From Sphingobacterium chuzhouense (GTDB lineage: Bacteria > Bacteroidota > Bacteroidia > Sphingobacteriales > Sphingobacteriaceae), in the NCBI RefSeq assembly GCF_014692525.1, contig NZ_JACNYL010000001.1, forward strand, positions 124,001-188,000: a stretch of DNA of 64,000 nt, written 5' to 3'. The position numbers were made by a program, and so were the translations under genes. How positions within the stretch are numbered: the first letter of the stretch is position 1; the number at the start of each line of letters is the position of its first letter. Under the pieces are notes generated by a model that searched no databases, was not told where the DNA came from, and saw only the letters and a list, made by a program, of their open reading frames with translations. Shown piece by piece: positions 24,468 to 32,732 of this stretch.

Positions 24468-25361
24468 ATGGACAGGGAACAAGTAAAAGGCATTATTGCT
24501 GTTGTATTAGGCGCCGCCAGTTTCGGCATATTATCGACCTTTGTGAAAAAAGCCTATGCACAAGGTTTCACGCTGGGCGAAGTGACAGGTATCCAGGCGC
24601 TTTTTGGCATGTTGTTCTTGTGGATAGTCGTCGGAATCATATTCATCGCCAATAAAAGCTACTTTTCCAAATATCCTTCTATCTCACCGAAATGGCACAT
24701 CATCGTCAGCGGGCTATCCACCGGTGCAGTCAGTATTTTGTATTACAAAAGTGTACAACTCGTACCCGCCTCCTTGGCTATCATTCTCTTAATGCAATAT
24801 ATCTGGATTGGACAACTGATCGAATTTATTTTCTTCAAAACAAAGCTTACGCGACGGCAAACCATTGGTGTTGTTGCCATCTTAGCAAGTACGGTTCTTG
24901 CGACAGGTTTGTTAGAAAATGACGTCAAATCGATTAACATCGTAGGTATTGGCTATGGACTTCTTGCTGCAACCGCATACGCTATATTTATTATCGTGAG
25001 TGGCCGTGTTGGCAACGATCATCCCCCTCTCCAAAAAAGTGCCTACATGATTATCGGGGCGTTTCTCTTGGTTTTTATTGTGTTACAACCGTTTAGCCTT
25101 TTTAAGCCTTCAGTTTTTTCTTCCCTATGGCGTTATGGATTGTTACTTTCGGTTTTTGGGACAGTCCTACCTCCTCTTTTATTCTCTTATGGAATCCCCA
25201 AAACAGGCGTATCGCTCGGAAATATATTGAGTTACATTGAACTGCCTGTAGCCGTATGTATGTCCTATATTGTATTAAAGGAACATGTGTCTATATGGCA
25301 ATTTATAGGGGTAGCCGGTATATTGGTGGTGGTCATTCTACTCAATATCCGTAAACGTTAG
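24468..25361 (+). CDS. EamA/DMT-family transporter
   Basis: This 297-residue inner-membrane protein has ten hydrophobic segments in two EamA repeats (first half GIIAVVLGAASFGILSTF; second half GIGYGLLAATAYAIFIIV; end YIELPVAVCMSYIVLKEHVS). DMT carriers export or import small metabolites; the substrate cannot be told. The first frame start is TTG 24456, but ATG 24468 is chosen. A TATCTTGC sequence sits just upstream, one base off the -7 pattern. It converges on mtaB with 6 bases between the stops. Confidence 0.88.
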   Translation: MDREQVKGIIAVVLGAASFGILSTFVKKAYAQGFTLGEVTGIQALFGMLFLWIVVGIIFIANKSYFSKYPSISPKWHIIVSGLSTGAVSILYYKSVQLVPASLAIILLMQYIWIGQLIEFIFFKTKLTRRQTIGVVAILASTVLATGLLENDVKSINIVGIGYGLLAATAYAIFIIVSGRVGNDHPPLQKSAYMIIGAFLLVFIVLQPFSLFKPSVFSSLWRYGLLLSVFGTVLPPLLFSYGIPKTGVSLGNILSYIELPVAVCMSYIVLKEHVSIWQFIGVAGILVVVILLNIRKR

Positions 25362-25367
25362 GTAATC

Positions 25368-26690
25368 TTATGAATGTACCAAAAATTCAGGTAATTCTTC
25401 GATTTCCACCTCGCATTGTTCCGTGATAGCTGTGAATTTGACCGGTACCATTTCGTTGACGAGTAACGGGTCATACAATGAGCGTACTTTCACATAATTT
25501 TTCGAGAAGCCATGCATATAACCGTCTTTAACATCGCTCTCAAAAAGCACTTCGCCGATTTTACCGAGCTGCTTTTCATAAAACGCGCGCCTCTTTTTCT
25601 CCGAAAGGATATGTAACATTTTACTTCTGTCGCTACGTTGTGCTCCTGGAACCGCTCCTTCCATCTGTGCAGCAATCGTATTTTCCCTTTCTGAATATGT
25701 AAAGACATGCAAATAGGAAATATCCATTTCATTTAAGAAATTATACGTATCGAGAAAATCTTCACGCGTCTCGCCGGGAAACCCCACGATAACATCGACA
25801 CCTATACAACAATCGGGCATCAACGATTTTATCTTCGCTACACGTTCTGCGTAAAGCTCACGTTTGTAACGCCGGCGCATTTTCCCCAATACTTTATTAC
25901 TTCCCGACTGTAACGGCATGTGGAAATGCGGCACAAATCTTTTAGATTGTGCAACAAATTCTATGATTTCATTCGCAAGCAGGTTCGGCTCAATAGAGGA
26001 AATACGTATGCGATCTATACCCTCGACTTCGTCCAACGCTTTCACCAAATCTAAGAAACGGTCTTGCCTTTTGCCATCCCGTATCCCAAAGTCGCCAATA
26101 TTAACGCCTGTCAACACAATCTCTTTAACGCCCGACACCGCAATCTCTTCCGCTTGCCTTACGATATCTTCAATCTTTCCTGAACGGCTTGCTCCCCGTG
26201 CTAATGGAATCGTACAGAATGTACACGAGTAATCGCAGCCATCCTGTACTTTCAAGAAGGTACGGGTGCGATCGCCTATGGAATAAGCAGAAACAAACTG
26301 ATGTGTTTCGTCTATGGGTGCGTTATGAACAACAGCTTTTTCCTGTTTCGTTAGGTCGTTGATATGTTCGATAATATTAAACTTCTCCGCAGCCCCCAAT
26401 ACCATATCCACGCCCGGGATTTCAGCTATCTCCCTTGGCTTTAACTGGGCATAGCATCCCACGATGGTAATATAGGCATTTGGAGAATGCTTTAGTGCTT
26501 CTTTCACGACCTTACGGCACTTCTTATCCGCATGGTCAGTCACCGAACAGGTATTGATAACATATACATCTGCCTGGCTATTAAACGGAGTGGTTTCATA
26601 GCCTGCTTCTTTGAAAATCCTGCCGATAGAAGATGTTTCTGAATAATTCAGTTTACATCCTAACGTATAAAAAGCTACTTTTTTGTTCAT
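25368..26690 (-). CDS. mtaB: tRNA t6A37 methylthiotransferase MtaB
   Basis: This 440-residue radical-SAM enzyme converts t6A37 to ms2t6A37 in tRNAs. The N-terminal methylthiotransferase domain has Cys12, Cys48 and Cys79 for one 4Fe-4S cluster. The radical-SAM CxxxCxxC is Cys152, Cys156, Cys159 in DGCDYSCTFCT. The end of the protein resembles a TRAM domain. LGCKLNYSET and FHMPLQSGSNKVLGKMRRRY are typical of MtaB rather than MiaB. ATG 26690 is preferred, 10 bases past a -7 box, over an upstream TTG-initiated form. The TsaB gene in this window serves the same t6A pathway. Confidence 0.93.
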   Translation of the reverse strand: MNKKVAFYTLGCKLNYSETSSIGRIFKEAGYETTPFNSQADVYVINTCSVTDHADKKCRKVVKEALKHSPNAYITIVGCYAQLKPREIAEIPGVDMVLGAAEKFNIIEHINDLTKQEKAVVHNAPIDETHQFVSAYSIGDRTRTFLKVQDGCDYSCTFCTIPLARGASRSGKIEDIVRQAEEIAVSGVKEIVLTGVNIGDFGIRDGKRQDRFLDLVKALDEVEGIDRIRISSIEPNLLANEIIEFVAQSKRFVPHFHMPLQSGSNKVLGKMRRRYKRELYAERVAKIKSLMPDCCIGVDVIVGFPGETREDFLDTYNFLNEMDISYLHVFTYSERENTIAAQMEGAVPGAQRSDRSKMLHILSEKKRRAFYEKQLGKIGEVLFESDVKDGYMHGFSKNYVKVRSLYDPLLVNEMVPVKFTAITEQCEVEIEELPEFLVHS

Positions 26691-26700
26691 GATAATCTTG

Positions 26701-26708
26701 CAAAAGTA
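26701..26708 (-). promoter_or_regulatory. -7 box of mtaB
   Basis: The minus strand reads TACTTTTG, 10 bases before ATG 26690. Confidence 0.5.
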
Positions 26709-26796
26709 CAAAAAATTATATTGTTCTTTTTATCCAAGAATGCTTCTAATTTAATGGAATCGATAAGCGATTTTCGTTATTTTTAGTTACAAACTG

Positions 26797-27720
26797 CTAA
26801 TGTTCGTTGAAAAAGGCAACCGTATTCGACAGCACTTCGTCCCATTTTCCGGGTTCGCTGAATCCATGTGACGCACCTGAAACTATTACATACTTGCTTA
26901 CAACCTCTTTTCCGTTCAGCATATCTGTCATTTTTTTGTATTGTACGTCGCTCACATCGGGTAAATCACCGACGGTGTTATCGTCCGGCCTGATGTTAAT
27001 AGTAGGTATTCCCTCGTTATTGTAAGCCACCCAATATGGACTTGCAGCCATGTAAGCCAATTTATTTTCATTTGTGGCTTCTGCCCCAATCAACCGAAAG
27101 AACAATTCGCGAAACCGAGGGTCGAGCTGATCGGTTTCGGATTCGTCATTAAAAGCAAACGTTGTTGCGCCGGCCCAGTTTGCTACCGCTTTTATCAGAC
27201 CATCTTCATTATTTTCCCCATAGGCATAAAGCATTGCCAATGTCGCCCCGGCACTGTGTCCGGCAATGTACCACTTGCTATTGCCCGTAGCGAATTCTTC
27301 GCTTCTGGCCAAAGCCACTTGAATGGCTGCATGTACATCTTCCACTTGGTGATGGATGGTGATCGCGCTTGGTTGATGTTTTGGCGGATTGTCCAATAAC
27401 CCTGTGATATCTACGAAGCGATAGTTTATATTAGCAATGGCAAATCCTTTTTCAGCCAGTTTCGTTGATACTTCGCTGAAATAGGATTTATCTCCTGCCA
27501 CGAATCCTCCGCCGTGAATGACTACCACGACATTTGTATTGGCCGAAGACCTTCCTTTTGGTAGATACAAGTCCATCACTTGACGTTCATGATTTCCGTA
27601 AGAGATATTTGTCAATACCTCTACCTCATATTTTTCGTGTTCGCCGGGTTCTTTTTCACAGGCAACCATTGCAATGGTAAGGAACAACAATATTACTTTC
27701 TCTAATAATTTCCGCGACAT
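26797..27720 (-). CDS. Alpha/beta-hydrolase lipoprotein, carboxylesterase-like
   Basis: This 307-residue protein has a lipoprotein signal ending in MVAC (Cys21). The fold is an alpha/beta hydrolase of the esterase type with the oxyanion motif HGGGFVAGD at residues 69-77 and the nucleophile Ser156 in AGHSAGAT; the histidine is probably in GASHGFS near residue 286. It likely cleaves esters at the cell surface or in the periplasm. Uncommonly here, its ATG is preceded by a full AAAGGAGG about 5 bases upstream. Confidence 0.88.
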   Translation of the reverse strand: MSRKLLEKVILLFLTIAMVACEKEPGEHEKYEVEVLTNISYGNHERQVMDLYLPKGRSSANTNVVVVIHGGGFVAGDKSYFSEVSTKLAEKGFAIANINYRFVDITGLLDNPPKHQPSAITIHHQVEDVHAAIQVALARSEEFATGNSKWYIAGHSAGATLAMLYAYGENNEDGLIKAVANWAGATTFAFNDESETDQLDPRFRELFFRLIGAEATNENKLAYMAASPYWVAYNNEGIPTINIRPDDNTVGDLPDVSDVQYKKMTDMLNGKEVVSKYVIVSGASHGFSEPGKWDEVLSNTVAFFNEH

Positions 27721-27735
27721 GGGTCCTCCTTTCTG
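27721..27735 (-). promoter_or_regulatory. Strong Shine-Dalgarno sequence before the esterase gene
   Basis: The minus strand reads AAAGGAGGACCC just before ATG 27720. A complete AGGAGG is rare in this phylum, and I see none like it elsewhere in this window. Confidence 0.7.
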
Positions 27736-27856
27736 TACAGGTTAGTACATAAGTCTCAAGAATCGAGCCACCAAGATGTTATTGGTTTCGTTTTATTTTT
27801 TGTCATATACATAGAAACAAGTATCTTCGTAGCTGCACTTTTTAGGCATTTCTTTT

Positions 27857-28678
27857 ATGAAACAATATCTGGATTTACTGACGCATGTTTATGAAAATGG
27901 GGTTGATAAGATGGATCGCACAGGTACAGGCACACGCAGTGTATTTGGTTACCAGATGCGTTTCAACCTAAACGATGGTTTTCCATTGGTTACTACGAAA
28001 AAACTACATCTTCGTTCTATCATACACGAACTGATCTGGTTCTTAAAAGGTGATACAAATATCAAATATTTAAAAGAGAACGGAGTGAGTATTTGGGATG
28101 AATGGGCTGATGAAAATGGTAATTTAGGCCCTGTATATGGTTCGCAATGGCGTTCTTGGCCGACACCGGATGGCCGCAATATCGACCAGATAACGCAGGT
28201 TATGGAGCAGCTTAAAAAATCACCCGACTCTCGCCGGATTATCGTGTCTGCATGGAATGTTGCGGAAATAGAGAACATGGCACTTCCGCCCTGTCACGCT
28301 TTTTTCCAATTTTATGTTGCGCCTGCGCAACCTGAAAAGGGTATAATGAAACCACAGCTTTCTTGCCAACTTTACCAGCGAAGTGCTGATATTTTCTTAG
28401 GTGTACCTTTCAATATCGCATCATACGCCTTACTAACCATGATGGTTGCCCAAGTATGTGACATGGGGGTTGGCGATTTTGTCCACACACTAGGAGACGC
28501 CCATATATACAGTAATCATTTTGAGCAAACGGAATTGCAGTTAAGCAGGGAACCGAAACCGCTGCCTACCATGAAAATAAATCCGGATGTAAAAAATATT
28601 TTCGATTTTAAGTTTGAAGATTTTGAATTGGAAAATTACGAGTTTCACCCTCATATCAAAGCACCGGTGGCCGTTTAA
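27857..28678 (+). CDS. thyA: Thymidylate synthase
   Basis: This 273-residue enzyme makes dTMP from dUMP with methylene-tetrahydrofolate. The catalytic cysteine is Cys146 in [59 protein letters not shown] and HIYSNH are conserved blocks. It is slightly longer than the 264-residue E. coli form. folA follows 17 bases later, so the two folate-cycle enzymes are co-transcribed. Confidence 0.97.
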   Translation: MKQYLDLLTHVYENGVDKMDRTGTGTRSVFGYQMRFNLNDGFPLVTTKKLHLRSIIHELIWFLKGDTNIKYLKENGVSIWDEWADENGNLGPVYGSQWRSWPTPDGRNIDQITQVMEQLKKSPDSRRIIVSAWNVAEIENMALPPCHAFFQFYVAPAQPEKGIMKPQLSCQLYQRSADIFLGVPFNIASYALLTMMVAQVCDMGVGDFVHTLGDAHIYSNHFEQTELQLSREPKPLPTMKINPDVKNIFDFKFEDFELENYEFHPHIKAPVAV

Positions 28679-28695
28679 TTTGTAATTATCTAAAG

Positions 28696-29193
28696 ATGAG
28701 CAATCTAAAAATAACACTAGTTGTAGCTGCAGCCGAGAATAATGCTATTGGTAAAAACAATCAGATGTTGTGGCATCTCCCCGATGATTTTAAATATTTC
28801 AAACAGCATACGTTAGACCATTCTGTTGTAATGGGCCGGAAAACGTATGAATCCATTGGAAAGCCGCTACCACAACGACGCAACATTGTTCTGACAAGAG
28901 ATTTGAACTGGTCAGCGGAAGATGTTGATGTGGCCAACTCGATCGACGAGGTACTCACGTATTGTCGTGATGAAAGAGAAATCTTCATCATTGGCGGTGC
29001 CAAAATATATCAACAGGCGCTTCCGTTCGCTCAAGAGATATTATTAACACGGGTACACACCACGTTGGATGGAGATGCCTATTTCCCGGAGCTTCCTGCA
29101 AACGAATGGAAGAAGGTCAGCGAAGACAGGCATGCACAGGATGACCGACATGCCTACGATTTCACCTTTGAAGTTTGGGAGCGGGCAATATAG
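28696..29193 (+). CDS. folA: Dihydrofolate reductase
   Basis: This 165-residue enzyme restores tetrahydrofolate used by thymidylate synthase. AENNAIGKNNQMLWHLPDDFKYF, VVMGRKTYESIGKPLPQRRN and IIGGAKIYQQALPFA mark the active site and NADPH site (GRKT, GGA). The catalytic acid is the Asp in HLPDD. It lies directly after thyA. Its 3' end overlaps the convergent ddl gene by 32 bases. Confidence 0.96.
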   Translation: MSNLKITLVVAAAENNAIGKNNQMLWHLPDDFKYFKQHTLDHSVVMGRKTYESIGKPLPQRRNIVLTRDLNWSAEDVDVANSIDEVLTYCRDEREIFIIGGAKIYQQALPFAQEILLTRVHTTLDGDAYFPELPANEWKKVSEDRHAQDDRHAYDFTFEVWERAI

Positions 29194-30184
29194 CCGCCTC
29201 AATTAACTCTGCATAAAAATCGCTTTCTTTCATGCCCGCAGCACGGACTTGCTGCGGAATAAAACTTTGTGGTGTCTGCCCCGGGATAGTGTTGATTTCA
29301 ATAAAGTAAAACTTATCTGTACCGGTTTCTAAAAAGAAGTCGACGCGTACCATACCCTTGCAATCCAAACGGACATAGATATCCCGAATAATCCCGGAAG
29401 CTCTTTCTTTCTGCTCCTCTGTTAAGTCCGCAGGTGTGATCTCTTCCGTTAAGCCTGCCACATACTTTGCCTCGAAATCAAAAAACTCACGCGTAGTACG
29501 AACCTCCGTAGCGGGCAATACCACCAGCTCTCCTTTTGCATTTCGAAAAATGCCCTGAGAAAATTCACGACCTGTTACAAATTCTTCGACAAGAACCTGA
29601 CAGCCCGTATTTGCAGCATCAAAAGCTTTATCCAATGCTTCTTGTAGTTCTGATAACGCTTTCACTTTTGACATTCCTATACTACTTCCACCGGCGTTGG
29701 GTTTTACAAAATAAGGCAAAGTTAGATTTTGTTGCACGATCTCCGCAGCTTCTTTTCGATCCGCTCCAAATAGCAAAACAGATTTTGCCACGTAGAGATC
29801 CTGGATACCGGCTATAACGGCTTTGGTGTATTCCTTATTCATGGTTAACGCAGATGTCAATGCGCCGCAGGAAGTATACGGTATCCCAATCATATCGAGA
29901 TATCCCTGCAACCGCCCGTCTTCGCCCGGCGAACCATGTAAAATGATAAAGGCGACATCAAACGTCAAAATATGGCCATCGATATCCAACGAAAAATTCT
30001 CTCTATTTACTGGAATTTTAATACCTGTCTCCGTCACGTGAAACCAAGTATCCAACGTAATCGTTATTGGGTATATATCGTATTTTTGCTTGTCGAGTTG
30101 TTCCTGTACAAATGCAGCACTCTTAAAGGAAACCTCTGCCTCTCCGGTGTAACCTCCGGTAATTAAAGCTATTTTTTTTTTCAT
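29162..30184 (-). CDS. ddl: D-alanine-D-alanine ligase
   Basis: This 340-residue ATP-grasp enzyme joins two D-alanines for peptidoglycan precursors. It shows HGSPGEDGRLQGYLDMIGIPY, LPYFVKPNAGGSSIGMSKV (ATP lid), VEEFVTGREFSQG and YFIEINTIPGQTPQSFIPQQ, with the Mg-binding Glu and Asn in EINTIPG. The SSIGMS/E pattern suits D-Ala-D-Ala ligase, not a D-Ala-D-Lac variant. Its last ten codons overlap folA on the other strand. Confidence 0.95.
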   Translation of the reverse strand: MKKKIALITGGYTGEAEVSFKSAAFVQEQLDKQKYDIYPITITLDTWFHVTETGIKIPVNRENFSLDIDGHILTFDVAFIILHGSPGEDGRLQGYLDMIGIPYTSCGALTSALTMNKEYTKAVIAGIQDLYVAKSVLLFGADRKEAAEIVQQNLTLPYFVKPNAGGSSIGMSKVKALSELQEALDKAFDAANTGCQVLVEEFVTGREFSQGIFRNAKGELVVLPATEVRTTREFFDFEAKYVAGLTEEITPADLTEEQKERASGIIRDIYVRLDCKGMVRVDFFLETGTDKFYFIEINTIPGQTPQSFIPQQVRAAGMKESDFYAELIEAAILPAPKLQR

Positions 30185-30278
30185 ATGGTGTTATCGTTAA
30201 TAAGGCTCATATACGTTGATATCGTTATAGGGTTCACTTTATCAACCCTATTAACTTCTTAATTAATGTTAAACGAGA

Positions 30279-30286
30279 ACAAATAT
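30279..30286 (-). promoter_or_regulatory. -7 box of ddl
   Basis: The minus strand reads TATATTTG, about 95 bases before the ddl ATG. It abuts the divergent promoter at 30289. Confidence 0.45.
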
Positions 30287-30288
30287 AA

Positions 30289-30319
30289 CTTGTGTTACGG
30301 CGAAAAAAGAATAATTTTG
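30289..30319 (+). promoter_or_regulatory. Promoter of the PASTA-mltG operon
   Basis: TTG (30289-30291), a 20-base spacer and TAATTTTG (30312-30319) fit the Bacteroidota pattern. The start of the first gene is 91 bases downstream. Confidence 0.6.
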
Positions 30320-30409
30320 TCTATTATATAGAAAGTTCGGAGGGCGTCCGACTAGTACATTGCTTTGCAAAGACTTTTCGCCCCCTGGTTATTATTATAA
30401 AAACAATAG

Positions 30410-31189
30410 ATGTCGAAATTATTGCTGTATCTGCGAACAGATACGTTTAGAAAAAACTTAATTGGTGCCTTGATCGCACTTGCGCTGTTATTTTTAGGTG
30501 TTTTCTTCGGACTCAAATGGTATACAAAGCATGGTGTTTCGATCGAAGTACCACAGGTAAAGGGTCTACACATTGATGATGCGGTTAAGACGCTCGAGAA
30601 AGCGGATTTAGAATATTCAATCGACTATGTGTATCAGATGGACGCACAACCGGGACTGGTCATCGAACAAGATCCAGATCCTAAATCACAGGTAAAAACC
30701 GGAAGGACAATTTATCTGACCATTATCACTGAAACGCCACCGGAGGTAGCCTTCCCAGACATCATTGAAAAAACGTGGATAGAAGCATCTGCAATTTTGA
30801 GAAACCAATCTCTTAAAATAGCTGACACCATATATATCGCGGATATTGCACGAGATGTTGTATTAGATGTCAAATTTGGCGGCCAGCCGTTAAAGGCCGG
30901 AAGACTTATTCCAAAAGGGTCGCAGATAACACTTGTATTGGGTAATGGACAGGGAGCAGACGATGTTGAAGTGCCTAATCTTATTGGATTATCACTGAGA
31001 GAAGCTCGTTTTGCGCTTTCTGGTGTAGGGTTGAACTTAGGTGATATCACGTATTCTGGAACGATTACCGACTCATTATCGACAACAATCATTTCCCAGC
31101 AGCCGGATAGTACAGCAGGATTTATAAGCTTAGGTAGCTCAGTAAACGTAACGTTATCTAATTCTTTACCCACTTCGTTACCTAATTAA
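30410..31189 (+). CDS. Membrane-anchored protein with three PASTA domains
   Basis: This 259-residue protein has one membrane helix at about residues 18-38 and then three PASTA repeats, each about 68 residues: VPQVKGLHIDDAVKTLEKAD, FPDIIEKTWIEASAILRNQ and VPNLIGLSLREARFALSGV. PASTA domains bind peptidoglycan precursors or muropeptides and usually hang on Ser/Thr kinases or penicillin-binding proteins. Here there is no catalytic domain. mltG follows 6 bases later and ddl is divergent, so a role in sensing or guiding wall synthesis is likely but inferred. Confidence 0.88.
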   Translation: MSKLLLYLRTDTFRKNLIGALIALALLFLGVFFGLKWYTKHGVSIEVPQVKGLHIDDAVKTLEKADLEYSIDYVYQMDAQPGLVIEQDPDPKSQVKTGRTIYLTIITETPPEVAFPDIIEKTWIEASAILRNQSLKIADTIYIADIARDVVLDVKFGGQPLKAGRLIPKGSQITLVLGNGQGADDVEVPNLIGLSLREARFALSGVGLNLGDITYSGTITDSLSTTIISQQPDSTAGFISLGSSVNVTLSNSLPTSLPN

Positions 31190-31195
31190 AGAAAC

Positions 31196-32239
31196 ATGAC
31201 GGAAAAAAGAAGAAGTTTTCGGAAAGTATTCAAAATTATACTCCTCCTATTATTGGTTTTAGGTGCCGTAGCCGCATGGATAGGTTACCAAGCTTTTATG
31301 GGACCAAGCGTCACAGACAAACAGGAATATCTCTATATAAAAACAGATGATACCTTCGAAGATGTTATACGTACAGTTACCGAACAACAGATCGTCAAGA
31401 ATCCGGCTTTTTTCCGTTACATAGCAGAAGCTATGGAATATCCGGAAAGTGTGAAACCCGGACGTTACAAGCTTACCGAAGGCATGTCCAACAGGCGCTT
31501 GATAGGCAATCTTAGAGGAGGTTATCAAGAGGCAGTCAAATTCAGGTTTGAAAATCTTCGTCTTAAAGAGAACTTCGCAGCTTTGCTTGGTAAAAACTTT
31601 GAAGCGGATTCGACCACTTTTATCGAGATCCTCGATAACGAAGAGGTTGCCGAATCGTATGGTTTTACGGAGGACAACTTCTTTACCATGTTTATCCCGA
31701 ACACCTATGAGATATATTGGAATACCCCGCCAAACAAAATCGTCGCACGTTTTCATGACGAATACAACAAGTTTTGGACAACCGAACGCAAGGAGAAAGC
31801 TGCAGCTCTTAATCTAACACCTCAGGAAGTCAGTGTGCTAGCTTCTATTGTTAAAGGAGAAGCATTACACACCGATGAGATGCCGGATATCGCCGGGCTA
31901 TATCTCAATCGTCTGGAAAAAGGAATGTTATTACAAGCAGATCCGACAGTAATCTTTGCCAATAATGATTTTACCATTCGACGCGTATTAAATAGGCATC
32001 TCACCATCGACAATCCATACAATACGTATCGGTATAAAGGACTGCCCCCGGGACCGATTATGCTTCCCAGCATCGCATCTATCGATGCGGTCCTTGATCA
32101 CAAGAAGCATGATTACATTTATATGTGTGCCAAGGATGATTTTTCCGGTTACCATAATTTTGCCAGAACACAGGCAGAACATTTAGTAAATGCACGAAAG
32201 TTTCAACGGGCGCTGACTGAACGGAATATTATGAGATAG
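31196..32239 (+). CDS. mltG: Endolytic murein transglycosylase
   Basis: This 347-residue inner-membrane protein has a helix at about residues 13-30 and a YceG/MltG domain. The catalytic glutamate lies in ASIVKGEALHTDEMPDIAGLY (Glu near residue 221), and LQADPTVIF, NPYNTYRYKGLPPGPI and YMCAKDDFSGYHNFA are conserved. MltG cleaves nascent glycan strands and limits their length. It is co-transcribed with the PASTA protein and the thioesterase. Confidence 0.95.
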   Translation: MTEKRRSFRKVFKIILLLLLVLGAVAAWIGYQAFMGPSVTDKQEYLYIKTDDTFEDVIRTVTEQQIVKNPAFFRYIAEAMEYPESVKPGRYKLTEGMSNRRLIGNLRGGYQEAVKFRFENLRLKENFAALLGKNFEADSTTFIEILDNEEVAESYGFTEDNFFTMFIPNTYEIYWNTPPNKIVARFHDEYNKFWTTERKEKAAALNLTPQEVSVLASIVKGEALHTDEMPDIAGLYLNRLEKGMLLQADPTVIFANNDFTIRRVLNRHLTIDNPYNTYRYKGLPPGPIMLPSIASIDAVLDHKKHDYIYMCAKDDFSGYHNFARTQAEHLVNARKFQRALTERNIMR

Positions 32240-32250
32240 AAGAAACGAAC

Positions 32251-32661
32251 ATGTTTACACACGAAACCACATTACGTATACGCTATGCCGAGACCGACCA
32301 AATGGGGTATGTATATTATGGAAATTATGCATCATTTTATGAAGTAGCCCGTACGGAAATGCTGCGTAGCACTGGAATTTCCTATAAAGAATTAGAGGAT
32401 ATCGGTGTTATGCTACCTGTTACCGATTTGGTTTGTAAATATTATCAACCCGCTCGATATGACGACTTGATTACGGTCAAAACCTATATTAAAGAAAAAC
32501 CGGTGATACGTATTAAGTTTGAGTACGAGATATATAACCAGGATGGGGTACTGCTGAATACGGGTTATACCCAACTTGTATTTGTGGATATGGAAAAGAA
32601 CAGGCCATGTCGAGCCCCCAAAATTTTCCAGGACAAGATGGAGGCTTTTTTTTCAATATAA
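32251..32661 (+). CDS. Acyl-CoA thioesterase, YbgC/4-hydroxybenzoyl-CoA thioesterase type
   Basis: This 136-residue hotdog-fold protein begins with RIRYAETDQMGYVYYGNYASFYEVART; the aspartate in ETDQMG is the usual catalytic residue of this family. It cleaves short acyl-CoAs or acyl-ACPs. It follows mltG by 11 bases. In proteobacteria YbgC sits with the Tol-Pal genes; none are here. Confidence 0.9.
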   Translation: MFTHETTLRIRYAETDQMGYVYYGNYASFYEVARTEMLRSTGISYKELEDIGVMLPVTDLVCKYYQPARYDDLITVKTYIKEKPVIRIKFEYEIYNQDGVLLNTGYTQLVFVDMEKNRPCRAPKIFQDKMEAFFSI

Positions 32662-32665
32662 TCTA

Positions 32666-32693
32666 TTGTAAATAAAAGTTTTTCGTATCTTTG
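32666..32693 (+). promoter_or_regulatory. rpsA promoter
   Basis: TTG (32666-32668), a 17-base spacer and TATCTTTG (32686-32693) form one of the cleanest promoters in the window. Confidence 0.75.
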
Positions 32694-32696
32694 CAG

Positions 32697-32713
32697 TCCC
32701 TGCAACGCAGGGA
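32697..32713 (+). promoter_or_regulatory. 7-bp hairpin at the start of the rpsA leader
   Basis: TCCCTGC and GCAGGGA pair around a 3-base loop right at the predicted 5' end of the mRNA. AAAAGGAG follows, ending 12 bases before the ATG. It may protect the RNA end or serve autoregulation by S1; this is inference. Confidence 0.5.
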
Positions 32714-32732
32714 AAAGGAGAATTAATAATTA

